Source: Flavobacteriales bacterium (GTDB lineage: Bacteria; Bacteroidota; Bacteroidia; Flavobacteriales_F; PHOS-HE28). From it: a stretch of 64,000 nt of DNA. The notes under the pieces are model-generated. The model ran no database searches and had not been told where the DNA came from. It saw nothing but the letters and a program-made list of their open reading frames with translations. Shown in pieces: positions 1 to 9,170 of the stretch. The position numbers and the translations under genes were made by a program. The stretch covers positions 124,001 through 188,000 of the forward strand of contig JADJCX010000005.1 in NCBI GenBank assembly GCA_016703005.1, in the 5' to 3' direction. Every line of letters starts with the position of its first letter. Within the stretch, counting starts at the first letter, position 1.

Positions 1-2
1 AC

Positions 3-401
3 TACCACATCGCGGTGCGGCACCGCAACCACCTGGGCTGCATGACGGCCAGCCCGGTCCTGGTTTCCCCGACCATGCCCTTGCTCGACTTCAGTTCAAC
101 CAGCACGCTCGCGTACGGAACCGATGCGCGCAAACTTTCCGGTGGTAAGGAACTGTTGTGGATGGGCGATGTGGTGTGGGACAGGACGCTGAAGTACATC
201 GGCAGCACGAACGATCGTGACCCGATATTGGTGCGTGTTGGTGGGCTTATCCCAACCAATACCGCCCTCGGCTACTACCCCGAGGATGCTACGTTGGATG
301 GTGTCGTGAAGTACGTGGGTGGAAGCAACGATCGCGATCCCATACTTGTGAATATCGGGGGCAGTATCCCGACGGCCACACGGGTGGAGCAGATCCCTTG
401 A
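3..401 (+). CDS. C-terminal end of a secreted adhesin/hemagglutinin-like protein (5' partial)
   Basis: The reading frame is open from the left window edge to the TGA at 399-401, so only the C-terminal ~132 residues are present. It begins with YHIAVRHRNHLG and then has two similar segments of the form YxPEDATLDGVVKYVGGSNDRDPILV, separated by a GGLIPTNT-like linker. The D-x-N/T-x-D-G-x-V spacing resembles a calcium-binding dockerin/EF-hand loop; that comparison is mine. The same end (RHRNHLG, EDVNMNNQVKYTG, NDRDFIL, IEQLP) closes the large secreted gene at 50.8 kb, so this is a recurrent C-terminal module of exported proteins in this genome. The rest of the gene lies outside the window; product function is unknown. 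Confidence 0.75.
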   Translation, partial: YHIAVRHRNHLGCMTASPVLVSPTMPLLDFSSTSTLAYGTDARKLSGGKELLWMGDVVWDRTLKYIGSTNDRDPILVRVGGLIPTNTALGYYPEDATLDGVVKYVGGSNDRDPILVNIGGSIPTATRVEQIP

Positions 402-402
402 T

Positions 403-1086
403 CTATTCGTAGTGGCGTATGATACCTGTATCGAACGCCGTCCATACCGCAGCGGGCAGACCGCAGTCCTTCAACACCTTGTTCGTCCAAGTGTTGCAAG
501 TGAAGAACAGGCCATAGCGCCCGGTGCCTTCATAGAACGAATCGGTTGTTCCGTAGTAGCGGTCAGCGATCCAGATCAGGTTGCCGCTATCATCCTTTGC
601 AAAACCGCTTTCGATCAACCTGCACAGCTTTTGAAGTGTGGCATCATCCACGCGCACCGCTTTGCAATTCGCTGCAAGTGCGGGTGGCTGACAGAAGGTG
701 ACGTGCATTGCTGAGCCACTGAGCCCAGAGACCGCTTTGAACGCGGTGCTCGCTTTCAGATCCGCCCATTCTTTCGTTTCCAGGTAGAAGCCCTTGTCCC
801 CCCAGCCGAACGCTACGTGCGTTGCACTACTATCCCCGGATGATGTGTTGGCGAACGGCAACCGCTGCGACCAGTCTTTGGCTATGCTGCGCAGTGGCAC
901 AACCAGATCGGTGTGCACGCCATTGGTGCGGACGTATATCAAGGTGCCGGTCTCTGCCTCCACGAAATCCGCGTTGGCCGGTATCATCGGCAACAACCAA
1001 GCGGCCAAGGCATACACGGCAATGAAGGTGAGCAACGCGACTGCCGTGCGCCACAGAAGCCGGAAGACAAGTCGAAGGATCTTCAT
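403..1086 (-). CDS. TIGR02117/DUF2459 family membrane-anchored protein
   Basis: A 227-residue protein with an N-terminal hydrophobic anchor (residues ~8-35) and then the IYVRTNGVHTDLVVP signature followed by FGWGDKGFYLET, which I recognise as the DUF2459/TIGR02117 family. The family is widespread and of unknown biochemical function; it is predicted to face the periplasm. The gene starts 20 bases after the rhomboid gene stop and is the last member of the run THUMP methyltransferase - mutL - rhomboid - DUF2459. It converges with the partial plus-strand gene, leaving one base between the two stops. Confidence 0.8.
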   Translation of the reverse strand: MKILRLVFRLLWRTAVALLTFIAVYALAAWLLPMIPANADFVEAETGTLIYVRTNGVHTDLVVPLRSIAKDWSQRLPFANTSSGDSSATHVAFGWGDKGFYLETKEWADLKASTAFKAVSGLSGSAMHVTFCQPPALAANCKAVRVDDATLQKLCRLIESGFAKDDSGNLIWIADRYYGTTDSFYEGTGRYGLFFTCNTWTNKVLKDCGLPAAVWTAFDTGIIRHYE

Positions 1087-1106
1087 CCCGTTGGGTCGAC
1101 GTTGGC

Positions 1107-1895
1107 CTATAACAACACTTTCTTCTTCCAGTAGAGGATCAGGAAGAATCCTACCACCATACCACCCAAATGCGCGAAATGCGCAACGCCATCCTGCGAT
1201 CCCGTGAAGCCTCGATAGAATTCCATACCACCGTAGATGATTACCAGGAATTTTGCGGGAAGGGGCAAGAAGAACCCTGCGAACACGATCTCATTCGGGA
1301 ACATCATCCCAAAGGCCAGTAGGATCCCGAAGATGGCCCCGCTCGCACCCAGCATTGTGCTTTCGTACGTCCAGAAGAGTTCGTGTGCGGCGATGGCACC
1401 GTCCTCGTCGCGGGAAGCTTGAGCCAATTCCTTCTCCGCCAATGCCAGGTCTTCGTGGGCAACGAGGTTCGCATCCAACACATCGTCTACCATGACATGG
1501 TGCACCGCAGCGCTGGTCTCAGCCGCGTGCACACTTCTCCACTCCACGGCCATGTGCAGGCCAGCCGCGCCAAGGCCGCATACCATGTAGTACACAAGAA
1601 AACGTTTCGACTTCCACAAGAACTCCAGCGAACTACCGAACATGAACAGGCCGAACATGTTGCTCAACAGGTGTCCGATATCCGCATGCATGAACATATG
1701 CGTCACCAACTGCCATGGTCGGAAGTGAGGGCTGGTGAACCAGTGCAGGCTGAATAGATGATCCAGCTTGTTGACCCCGAGGTCGTCGTTGCCGAACGCC
1801 GTCTTCGCAAAAAAGAAGAGTCCGTTGATGATCAACAGGTTCTTCACCACCGGGGGCACGCCCAACTGGAAGGGCGATCCGTATGCGCGCATCAT
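1107..1895 (-). CDS. Rhomboid family intramembrane serine protease
   Basis: 262 residues with several hydrophobic segments. Catalytic landmarks are visible: HLLSNMFGLFMFG in an early membrane segment, the nucleophile serine in LGASGAIFG, and the histidine in FAHLGGMVVGF near the C-terminus. Together they form the rhomboid Ser-His dyad, which cleaves transmembrane substrates within the inner membrane. An acidic insertion of about 60 residues (around residues 100-155) lies between the HLLSN segment and the GASG segment. The ATG overlaps the mutL stop by four bases (ATGA), so translation is probably coupled to mutL. The substrate cannot be told from sequence. Confidence 0.9.
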   Translation of the reverse strand: MMRAYGSPFQLGVPPVVKNLLIINGLFFFAKTAFGNDDLGVNKLDHLFSLHWFTSPHFRPWQLVTHMFMHADIGHLLSNMFGLFMFGSSLEFLWKSKRFLVYYMVCGLGAAGLHMAVEWRSVHAAETSAAVHHVMVDDVLDANLVAHEDLALAEKELAQASRDEDGAIAAHELFWTYESTMLGASGAIFGILLAFGMMFPNEIVFAGFFLPLPAKFLVIIYGGMEFYRGFTGSQDGVAHFAHLGGMVVGFFLILYWKKKVLL

Positions 1896-3820
1896 CGCTG
1901 GAATCGTTCGTTGAGTTCATCCGACCCGAACGGCACGATCACGGGCTGGCCTGTTGGCGTGCGGTAAGGCTGCTCGCAGGCAAAGAGCCGGTCGATGAGG
2001 TCGTGCATCTCGGCTTTTGCCAAGGCCTTCACGCTACGTTGAGCAACGCCTAGCGCCATACTGCGCGCGAGGGCATGGTGGCGCTCGTTGCGCAGTGTTC
2101 CGCGTTCGTGCTTCACCTGTTCCAAAAGGGAGCCGAGCAAGGCAGCAGGGTCTTCATCGGAGGCTTCCGCTGGCATGCCGTTCACCGCGAAGGTGCTGCC
2201 GCTCATCGGTTCGAGGTCGAAGCCCAAGGCCCGAAGATCCGGCAACAGGTCTCGCACGAGCACGTTGTCAGAAGCCGAAAGCTCGATGGTGCCCGGGAAA
2301 AGCTGCTGTTGGCTGAGTCCGTGCCCATTCTCCAGCGATCGTAGCGCCCGTTCGTACACGATGCGTTCGTGCGCGCGCTGCTGATCCACCACGATGAAGC
2401 CACTGCGCGTTTGGGCCAGTATGTACTTGCCGTGCAGTTGTATCACCGGGCGCTCTTCGGTGGGGATATCGTCCAGCGAGCGGCTCTTGAGCGTAATGGG
2501 GGAGTTGTGACCAGTTGGCTCGGATCGCACAGCCGCCTCAGCGTTCCCGAGATCGCTTGGATCCGCTCCGAGATTCCCGTGCTCGGCGCCACCCATGTTC
2601 GCTCTGCTCTTCTCCAGTGTTGGCACACGCACAGGTCCATTCGCCCCGCTGGACAAGTCGAAGAGTTGTTGCCAGCCTTCCACCCGCGTATGCCGACCAA
2701 GATCCTGAGAGCGCCATGCCGCCGAAGGCATAGTGATCGTGTTCCGGTTGGTGGCGGCCATGATGTCGATGGCGGGTTCCAGATCGAAATCCAGCGAAGG
2801 GCCCATTTGGCTCTTGCCCAGGCCACGTCGCACTGCCGCGTTCACAATGGCGTACACCGTGCGGTCATCGCGGAACTTGATCTCCGTCTTGGTCGGGTGG
2901 ATGTTGATGTCGATGTGCGCGGGGTCCAGTTCCAGGAAAAGCCACGTGCTCGGGTGGTGATCCTTCGGCAACAGCGCATCGTAGGCCACGCGCACCGCAT
3001 GGTCCAAGTAGTTGCTCCGGATGAAGCGACGATTGACGAAGAAGAACTGCTCGCCGCGTGTGCGTTTGGCGTGTTCCGGTTTCCCGGTGAAGCCCATGAC
3101 ACTCACGAACTCGGTGCTTTCTTCCACCGGCACCAAGCGCTCGTCGTACTTGCGGCCGAAGAGGTGCGCGATGCGCTGGCGCAGACCTGCATTCGTTACG
3201 CCTTCGGCCGCATAGGCCGGAAGCTGGTGTACCTCTTGATCGTTGTGCAGAAGTTGGAAGCCGAGGTCGGGGTGGGCGAGGGCCACCCGCTGGAATTCAT
3301 CAACGATGTGTTTGAATTCCACGGCATCGCTCTTCAGGAATTGCCGGCGCGCTGGAACATTGAAGAACAAACTGCGCACGCTGATGGTCGTGCCCACGGG
3401 CCCTGCGATCGGCTCCTGTGTTTTGATGCGGCTGCCTTCGATGAGGATACGCGTCCCGAGTTCATCATCCGCGCGGCGCGTTTTCAATTCCACTTGGGCA
3501 ATGGCCGCAATGCTCGCCAATGCCTCACCCCTGAAACCTTTCGTACGCAATGCAAAGAGGTCATCGGCCGCACTGATCTTGCTGGTGGCGTGCCGCTCGA
3601 AGCTGAGCCGGGCATCGGTAGGGCTCATCCCGGTACCGTTGTCGATCACTTGGATCAACGTTCGCCCAGCATCCTTCACCACCAAGGTGATGGAGTTGGC
3701 CCCGGCATCCACACTGTTCTCCAGCAACTCCTTTACCACGCTCGCGGGTCGCTGCACCACCTCGCCTGCGGCGATCTGGTTGGCCACATGGTCGGGCAGC
3801 AGGCGTAAGATATCGCTCAT
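1892..3820 (-). CDS. mutL: DNA mismatch repair protein MutL
   Basis: 642 residues. The N-terminal GHKL ATPase domain shows all main motifs: IAAGEVVQRPASVVKELLEN, the ENSVDAGA segment, DNGTGM, TKGFRGEALAS and FFNVPARRQFL. A proline/serine-rich linker (about residues 330-440) leads to the C-terminal dimerisation domain. The endonuclease motif DQHA(X)2E(X)4E appears as VDQQRAHERIVYE, so the metal-site region is divergent; nicking activity is plausible but not certain. The C-terminal CPHGRP motif is replaced by TPTGQP. It starts with a 4-base overlap onto the upstream THUMP methyltransferase stop and overlaps the downstream rhomboid start in the same way. Confidence 0.95.
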   Translation of the reverse strand: MSDILRLLPDHVANQIAAGEVVQRPASVVKELLENSVDAGANSITLVVKDAGRTLIQVIDNGTGMSPTDARLSFERHATSKISAADDLFALRTKGFRGEALASIAAIAQVELKTRRADDELGTRILIEGSRIKTQEPIAGPVGTTISVRSLFFNVPARRQFLKSDAVEFKHIVDEFQRVALAHPDLGFQLLHNDQEVHQLPAYAAEGVTNAGLRQRIAHLFGRKYDERLVPVEESTEFVSVMGFTGKPEHAKRTRGEQFFFVNRRFIRSNYLDHAVRVAYDALLPKDHHPSTWLFLELDPAHIDINIHPTKTEIKFRDDRTVYAIVNAAVRRGLGKSQMGPSLDFDLEPAIDIMAATNRNTITMPSAAWRSQDLGRHTRVEGWQQLFDLSSGANGPVRVPTLEKSRANMGGAEHGNLGADPSDLGNAEAAVRSEPTGHNSPITLKSRSLDDIPTEERPVIQLHGKYILAQTRSGFIVVDQQRAHERIVYERALRSLENGHGLSQQQLFPGTIELSASDNVLVRDLLPDLRALGFDLEPMSGSTFAVNGMPAEASDEDPAALLGSLLEQVKHERGTLRNERHHALARSMALGVAQRSVKALAKAEMHDLIDRLFACEQPYRTPTGQPVIVPFGSDELNERFQR

Positions 3821-5031
3821 GGAATGGCGGAGCGGCCGACGAAAGTAGGGGTGGGAGGTCGGCTATCCGGGCAGTGGTTCACGGCGACGCGACCCGCTGT
3901 ACGCAGCTCATACCGCATGAAGCGGCATTCCAGCGACCCGTTGAACAATCGGATCCGGGGTTTGGCGGTGAGCTTGATGTGTTCGGCTGCCGCCATATTG
4001 CTGGTGATCACCCATGCTTCATATCCGGCCCACTTCTTTTTCAGTGTGTCGCCGATCATCTTGTACAGCGCATTGATGTCCTCATCCTGGTCCATGCGTT
4101 CGCCGTAGGGCGGGTTCATGATCAGTACGCCGCCGCCTTCCGGAGCATCCAGATCGGCGAAGGAGGCGTTCTTCAGTTGCACGCGCTCTTTCACATGGGC
4201 GCTCGCCACGTTGATGGCGGCCTTGCGGAGCACATGCTCCGATATCTCACCGCCGATGATGGTGGGTTTCTCGCTGCTCACTTTGCCCAACGCTTCATCG
4301 CAAACACTTTCCCATAGCTCCCGATCGAAATCGAGCCAGCGCTGGAAGCCGAACCGCTCGCGGTGGCTGCCCGGCGGAATGTTCCCAGCGATCATGGCGG
4401 CCTCGATAACGATCGTGCCGCTTCCGCACATGGGGTCAACGAGGTTCCGTTTTCCGTCCCAACCTGTCAGCAGGACAAGTCCGGCAGCCAGCACTTCGTT
4501 GATGGGCGCCAGGTTCGTTTCGTCGCGGTAGCCGCGTTTGTACAACGGCACGCCGCTGCTGTCCAGCGAAACGGTGCACATATCCCCAACCACCAGCAGG
4601 TGTACTTGAACATCGGGTTGCTCCACATCCACCGATGGTCGCTTGCCGGTGCGCTCGCGGAACCGATCGGCTATGGCATCCTTGGTGAGCTGCGCCAAGT
4701 ATTTGTTGTGATGGAAGAAATCGGAGCGAAGCGTGCACTGTACCGCAAGCGTGCCAGCAGGGCTCATGAATTCCTCCCATCGGATGCGCTTCACTTCATG
4801 GTAGAGGTCATCCTCGTTCCGTATCCCGAACCGTTCCAGTGGGACCAGCACCCGGAGAGCCGTTCGCAAGCACAGGTTCGCACGGTACAGGCACTTCGTA
4901 TCACCCCGGAAACGCACGGCGCGCACACCGACTTCGATCTCGACGGCCCCCAGATCCTCCAGTTCTTTGGCCAGCACGCGTTCCAGCCCGTGCATGGTTT
5001 GTGCCGTCATCTGGAAGTCGTGCTGTGGCAT
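3817..5031 (-). CDS. THUMP domain class I SAM-dependent RNA methyltransferase (RlmL N-terminal/Trm14-like)
   Basis: 404 residues from the chosen start (MPQHDFQM). The open frame extends upstream to 5088, but family members begin just before the TAQTMHGLERVLAKEL segment; an internal ATG at 5010 is also possible. The THUMP region (about residues 50-160) is followed by a Rossmann methyltransferase with VDPMCGSGTIVIEAA (SAM binding) and the catalytic NPPYGER motif typical of N2-guanine methyltransferases. The likely role is m2G modification of 23S rRNA or tRNA. It heads the run with mutL and rhomboid, and its stop overlaps the mutL ATG. Confidence 0.9.
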   Translation of the reverse strand: MPQHDFQMTAQTMHGLERVLAKELEDLGAVEIEVGVRAVRFRGDTKCLYRANLCLRTALRVLVPLERFGIRNEDDLYHEVKRIRWEEFMSPAGTLAVQCTLRSDFFHHNKYLAQLTKDAIADRFRERTGKRPSVDVEQPDVQVHLLVVGDMCTVSLDSSGVPLYKRGYRDETNLAPINEVLAAGLVLLTGWDGKRNLVDPMCGSGTIVIEAAMIAGNIPPGSHRERFGFQRWLDFDRELWESVCDEALGKVSSEKPTIIGGEISEHVLRKAAINVASAHVKERVQLKNASFADLDAPEGGGVLIMNPPYGERMDQDEDINALYKMIGDTLKKKWAGYEAWVITSNMAAAEHIKLTAKPRIRLFNGSLECRFMRYELRTAGRVAVNHCPDSRPPTPTFVGRSAIP

Positions 5032-5157
5032 ACGGCGCAAAGCTGATGCTTGCGGCGGATACCACGGGGAATTCGTCTGTCCCGGCATTCATGTTCACAA
5101 CTGGCGCGGATCGTGCCTGAACTCGCGTTATCACCCCGGTAAGTTCGCACGACCTTC

Positions 5158-8100
5158 ATGCGCGTACACACTTTCCTCGCACTTTCCGCTGCGGCATTCC
5201 TGCTGTTGGGCTCCGGCCATCCCGCCCCACGCTCGCACGGACTTCCTCCGCCATTCTTGGTTGAAGCCTCGCCCTGGGCCGCTAGCGTCAATGCCTCGCT
5301 CAGTCTCGATGAGCAGATCGCTCAGTTGATGATGGTCGCTGCGTACAGCAACAAGGGCGCGAAACATGAGAAGGAGATCAATGCACTGATCAAGGAGCGG
5401 AACATCGGCGGTCTCATTTTCTTCCAAGGTGGACCTGCCCGGCAGGCGGCGCTCACCAACCATTACCAAGCCATAGCGAAGACGCCGTTGCTCGTCGGTA
5501 TGGACCTCGAGTGGGGCTTGGCCATGCGCTTGGACAGCAGCATGCGGTTTCCGAAGCAGATGACCCTTGGTGCTTTGAACAACGACACGCTGATCGAGCG
5601 AATGGGCTTCGAGATCGCACGCCAGATGAAACGATTGGGCGTTCACGTGAGCTTCAGTCCTGTGGCCGATGTGAACAACAATCCTGCGAACCCGGTGATC
5701 AACGAGCGCAGCTTCGGCGAGGACCGAGAGAACGTTGCCCGAAAAGCCATTGCCTACATGCGCGGACTGCAGAACGGCGGTGTCATTGCAACGGCGAAAC
5801 ACTTCCCCGGCCATGGCGATACCGATGTGGACAGCCACTTGGGTTTGCCGCTGATCGCACACACCCGTGCGCGGCTCGACTCCCTGGAACTCTATCCCTT
5901 CCAACGGTTGGTGGATGAAGGCCTCGCCGCTATGATGGTGGCGCACCTTGAAGTACCGGCGCTGGACACGACGCACGGGATGCCAAGCACCTTGAGCTGG
6001 CCGGTGAACCAGTTGCTCTCGAACGAACTCGGTTTCAAAGGGCTGGTCTTCACCGATGCCTTGAACATGCAGGGCGTGGCCAACGCGGACAAGCCCGGTG
6101 AGATCGAATTACGTGCCTTGCAGGCGGGTAACGATGTGTTGCTCTTCCCACAGGATCCGGTAAAAGCGATCGAGCGTATCCGACTGGCAGTGGACAGTGG
6201 CGAGATCGAACGATCGGTGATCAGCGCGCGTTGCTTGAAAGTGCTGCGCGCCAAAGAGTGGGCAGGCCTCAAGCGCCGCACGTTCGTTCCGGTAAAGAAC
6301 ATCGGCAGCGAATTGAGCACCCCAGCAGCTCGTCAATTACGCCGCGAATTGTACGGCGGTGCGCTCACCGTGCTGCGCAACAAGCGTGCGCTGCCGATCA
6401 TGGGTTTGGATACCCTGCGCATCGCCTCGCTGGTAATAGGCGCCGATAGCGGCTCGACTTTCCAGCAGGCCTTGAGCCGCTACGCCGCCGTGGACATGTT
6501 CCGTTGTGCGAAGGACGCGAAGCCCGACAGCACGCGCGCGCTGGTTCGTCAGTTGAACGAGTACGATGTGGTGATAGCGTCGATCCACAAGACATCTTTC
6601 CGCGCCGAGAAGGACTTCGGCATTCCGGATGCCGCGCTGGATCTGTTGCGCGAGATCGCTTCAACGACGAAGACGATCTACGTGCACTTCGCAAACCCTT
6701 ACCGACTCACCCGGGCATACGGGGCACAGAACTTCGATGGTTTGGTGGTGGCCTATGAGGATGATGCTGATGCGCATGATCTGGCAGCTCAGCTATTGTT
6801 CGGCGCCATCGGCGCCAACGGGAAATTGCCTGTAACAGCGAGCAGCTTTTTCGCCAATGGCGATGGGTTGGACATGAAGCCGCAGCAGCTTTTGGCCTAT
6901 GGCCTTCCGGAAGCCATCGGCCTGAAGACGGCGGACCTGCAAGGCATTGGTGCTATCGTGCGCGAAGGCATCAAGGCCCAGGCTTTTCCGGGCTGTCAAG
7001 TAGTAGTGGCGGTGGAGGGCGAGGTGGTGATGAACGAAGCCTATGGCCACAGCACGTATGCGGGTACGCGCGCAGTGCAGACCAACGACATCTACGATCT
7101 GGCCAGCATCACGAAAGTCGCGGCGACCACGTTGGCGGTGATGAAGCTGGTGGATGACGGGCGCATCGAACTCGACAAGACCCTCGGTGATTACCTGCCC
7201 GAGCTCGTCGCTCGTTCGCCCTTGCATGCGCGAATGGGTTTGCGTGATCTGCTCACACACCAGAGCGGCTTGGCGCCCTTCGTGCCGTTCTATCGGAAGT
7301 TGATGAAGGACGGCAAGTTGAAGCCCGGCATCATGAGCGACAACGCGGACGCGACGCACACCTTGATGGTGGCCGACAGCTTGTGGATGCTCACGAGCTA
7401 CACCGACAGCCTGTGGACCTGGTTGCTGAATGCACCTGTAGGCCCGCGAGGCGAGTACGTGTACAGCGATATGGGCTACTACCTCTTGCAACGCGTCGTG
7501 GAGAAGCGGAGCGCACAGTCATTGGATGAATATGTAGCGCAGGAGTTCTACCGCCCCCTTGGTTGCGGAACGCTGGGGTTCACGCCTTTGAAGTATTTCC
7601 CCAAAGAGCGCATCATGCCCACCGAGTACGACCTCGACTTCCGGGGACGGCAGGTGTGGGGCACGGTGCACGATCCTGGTAGCGCCATGGTCGGTGGTGT
7701 GGCCGGGCATGCCGGGTTGTTCGGCAGTGCGAATGATCTCGCGATCATCCTGCAAATGCTGCTGAACGGTGGTTCGTACAACGGCGTGCGCTACCTGAAG
7801 GAGACGACCGTTCAGGAATTCACCAAGTGCCAGTTCTGCAAACCCGGCACCGGCCCGCTGCCCGGCGACGCGAACCGCCGTGGTTTGGGTTGGGACAAAC
7901 CCACACGTCCGGGTGTGCAAGGACCGACGTGCGAGTGCGTGAGCATGGCCAGCTTTGGGCACACCGGATTTACCGGCACCATGCTGTGGGCCGATCCCGA
8001 GACGAAGAGCCTTTACGTGTTCCTCAGTAACCGCGTCCACCCGAATGCCAACAACAAGAAACTCGCGGAGATGAACATCCGAACGCGCATCCAAGAGGTG

Positions 8101-8199
8101 GTGAACGATGCGATCGCTGCACGAAGTGCCGCTGCGAGCGTGGGCGCGAAGACGGAACGCAGTGTGCCCGCGACCAGGGTTACGCCACAGGCGAAATAG
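5158..8199 (+). CDS. Glycoside hydrolase family 3 / class C beta-lactamase-like fusion (cell-wall hydrolase)
   Basis: 1013 residues with an N-terminal signal peptide (first ~22 residues). Residues ~40-370 are a GH3 domain of the NagZ type: SLDEQIAQLMMV, the KHFPGHGDTDVDSHLGLP catalytic loop and the FTDALNMQG nucleophile region. A GH3 C-terminal-like region follows, then from about residue 600 a serine hydrolase with SxxK as SITK, YSD as the second motif and a final HTG. Known members in Bacteroidota are exported and thought to act on peptidoglycan fragments, combining beta-N-acetylglucosaminidase and a penicillin-binding-protein/esterase-like module. It is divergent from the THUMP-mutL run and converges with the barrel genes. 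Confidence 0.9.
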   Translation: MRVHTFLALSAAAFLLLGSGHPAPRSHGLPPPFLVEASPWAASVNASLSLDEQIAQLMMVAAYSNKGAKHEKEINALIKERNIGGLIFFQGGPARQAALTNHYQAIAKTPLLVGMDLEWGLAMRLDSSMRFPKQMTLGALNNDTLIERMGFEIARQMKRLGVHVSFSPVADVNNNPANPVINERSFGEDRENVARKAIAYMRGLQNGGVIATAKHFPGHGDTDVDSHLGLPLIAHTRARLDSLELYPFQRLVDEGLAAMMVAHLEVPALDTTHGMPSTLSWPVNQLLSNELGFKGLVFTDALNMQGVANADKPGEIELRALQAGNDVLLFPQDPVKAIERIRLAVDSGEIERSVISARCLKVLRAKEWAGLKRRTFVPVKNIGSELSTPAARQLRRELYGGALTVLRNKRALPIMGLDTLRIASLVIGADSGSTFQQALSRYAAVDMFRCAKDAKPDSTRALVRQLNEYDVVIASIHKTSFRAEKDFGIPDAALDLLREIASTTKTIYVHFANPYRLTRAYGAQNFDGLVVAYEDDADAHDLAAQLLFGAIGANGKLPVTASSFFANGDGLDMKPQQLLAYGLPEAIGLKTADLQGIGAIVREGIKAQAFPGCQVVVAVEGEVVMNEAYGHSTYAGTRAVQTNDIYDLASITKVAATTLAVMKLVDDGRIELDKTLGDYLPELVARSPLHARMGLRDLLTHQSGLAPFVPFYRKLMKDGKLKPGIMSDNADATHTLMVADSLWMLTSYTDSLWTWLLNAPVGPRGEYVYSDMGYYLLQRVVEKRSAQSLDEYVAQEFYRPLGCGTLGFTPLKYFPKERIMPTEYDLDFRGRQVWGTVHDPGSAMVGGVAGHAGLFGSANDLAIILQMLLNGGSYNGVRYLKETTVQEFTKCQFCKPGTGPLPGDANRRGLGWDKPTRPGVQGPTCECVSMASFGHTGFTGTMLWADPETKSLYVFLSNRVHPNANNKKLAEMNIRTRIQEVVNDAIAARSAAASVGAKTERSVPATRVTPQAK

Positions 8200-8216
8200 G
8201 TCGGAGACCTATGGGG

Positions 8217-9170
8217 TCAGAAGACCACTCCGAGTTGTAAGCCGTATTGCAGTCGCTGGAGACCGTTGTATGAATCCGTATCCAAGTTGACCAAACCAGT
8301 GGTCGCATTTCCGGATGAGAATGTTGCTTGCCTCAACTTGCCTAGGGCGAACCCCGCGTTCGCCCCAAGCGTGATATTCTTGGTAACGTGCAGATCAAGC
8401 GCAGCAACAAGCGATCCATAGAGGCTTTCGCCAGTTGTGTTCAGCGGAGCATTCGCAATTGAAGTGCTCTCTTCGTAGAACGCAATGCCACCAGACAATG
8501 CGATCGTAAGGTCAGCGTCGCCACCCGACTTGGTGGTCCGCCAGATGAGCGCAGGACCAATGGTTGTAATGGTGATATCGGTTTCTAGATCCACACCAAC
8601 GGTTGAGTCCGACGAGATGACCACTTGGACATCCTCGCTTGAATGGGACCATTGGGCTCTCGCGAACCGCAAGCCGATCCCCAAGTGCTCATAGAGAGCA
8701 TAGTTCACACCCAGCGAGTACTGCCTGCCCGAGCGCAACCCCTCGTTGTAAGTCTCCATCTCTGGGCCAAGTTCATCGCTGGCACTGCCCAAGCGTCGAA
8801 CCCAGCCATAGCCACCGAAAAGGCTCCAACGTGGAGGGCCGTCACGTCTTGCCGAAGTATCAGGTGGTGGATCCGATTTGCGTGGTTCCACATATGGCAT
8901 TAGAAAGGATCGGGTCAACTCTACTGGCGCAAAACCTTCGCGCCGGTAACTCGCCACCAAGGCCCGTTCCATCGTCCGGTTTTTGTCGCGGTCATTTTCC
9001 CGCACCGTGAAGTAGAGCTTCTTCTCGCGCACCGCCGTGATGGTGCATTCGATGCTGTCGCCGGCCGTGGTCACGATCAGGTCCTGCGCGGCCAGGAAAA
9101 CAGGTGCCGAGCTGAGCATAGCGCTGAGCAGCAGACGGCACAAGCCACGCTTGAAGTGGTCACCGATCAT
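8217..9170 (-). CDS. Outer-membrane beta-barrel family protein (paralogue 1)
   Basis: 317 residues. The hydrophobic N-terminus (about residues 8-28) ends in LAAQD, a signal-peptidase site. A short domain (residues ~30-90; TTAGDSIECTITAVREKKLYF) resembles small all-beta modules found at the front of Bacteroidota outer-membrane proteins. The rest has alternating hydrophobic and glycine/aromatic strands and ends in Phe, typical of BAM-inserted barrels. Residues around RRLGSASDELGPEM and RSGRQYSLGVNY align with the upstream gene, so the two are tandem paralogues. Its ATG overlaps the upstream stop by four bases. Cargo or ligand is unknown. Confidence 0.7.
   Translation of the reverse strand: MIGDHFKRGLCRLLLSAMLSSAPVFLAAQDLIVTTAGDSIECTITAVREKKLYFTVRENDRDKNRTMERALVASYRREGFAPVELTRSFLMPYVEPRKSDPPPDTSARRDGPPRWSLFGGYGWVRRLGSASDELGPEMETYNEGLRSGRQYSLGVNYALYEHLGIGLRFARAQWSHSSEDVQVVISSDSTVGVDLETDITITTIGPALIWRTTKSGGDADLTIALSGGIAFYEESTSIANAPLNTTGESLYGSLVAALDLHVTKNITLGANAGFALGKLRQATFSSGNATTGLVNLDTDSYNGLQRLQYGLQLGVVF

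Noticed and set aside
2369..3808. A 479-residue plus-strand open frame opposite mutL
   Set aside because: Antisense shadow of mutL; every MutL motif is on the minus strand.
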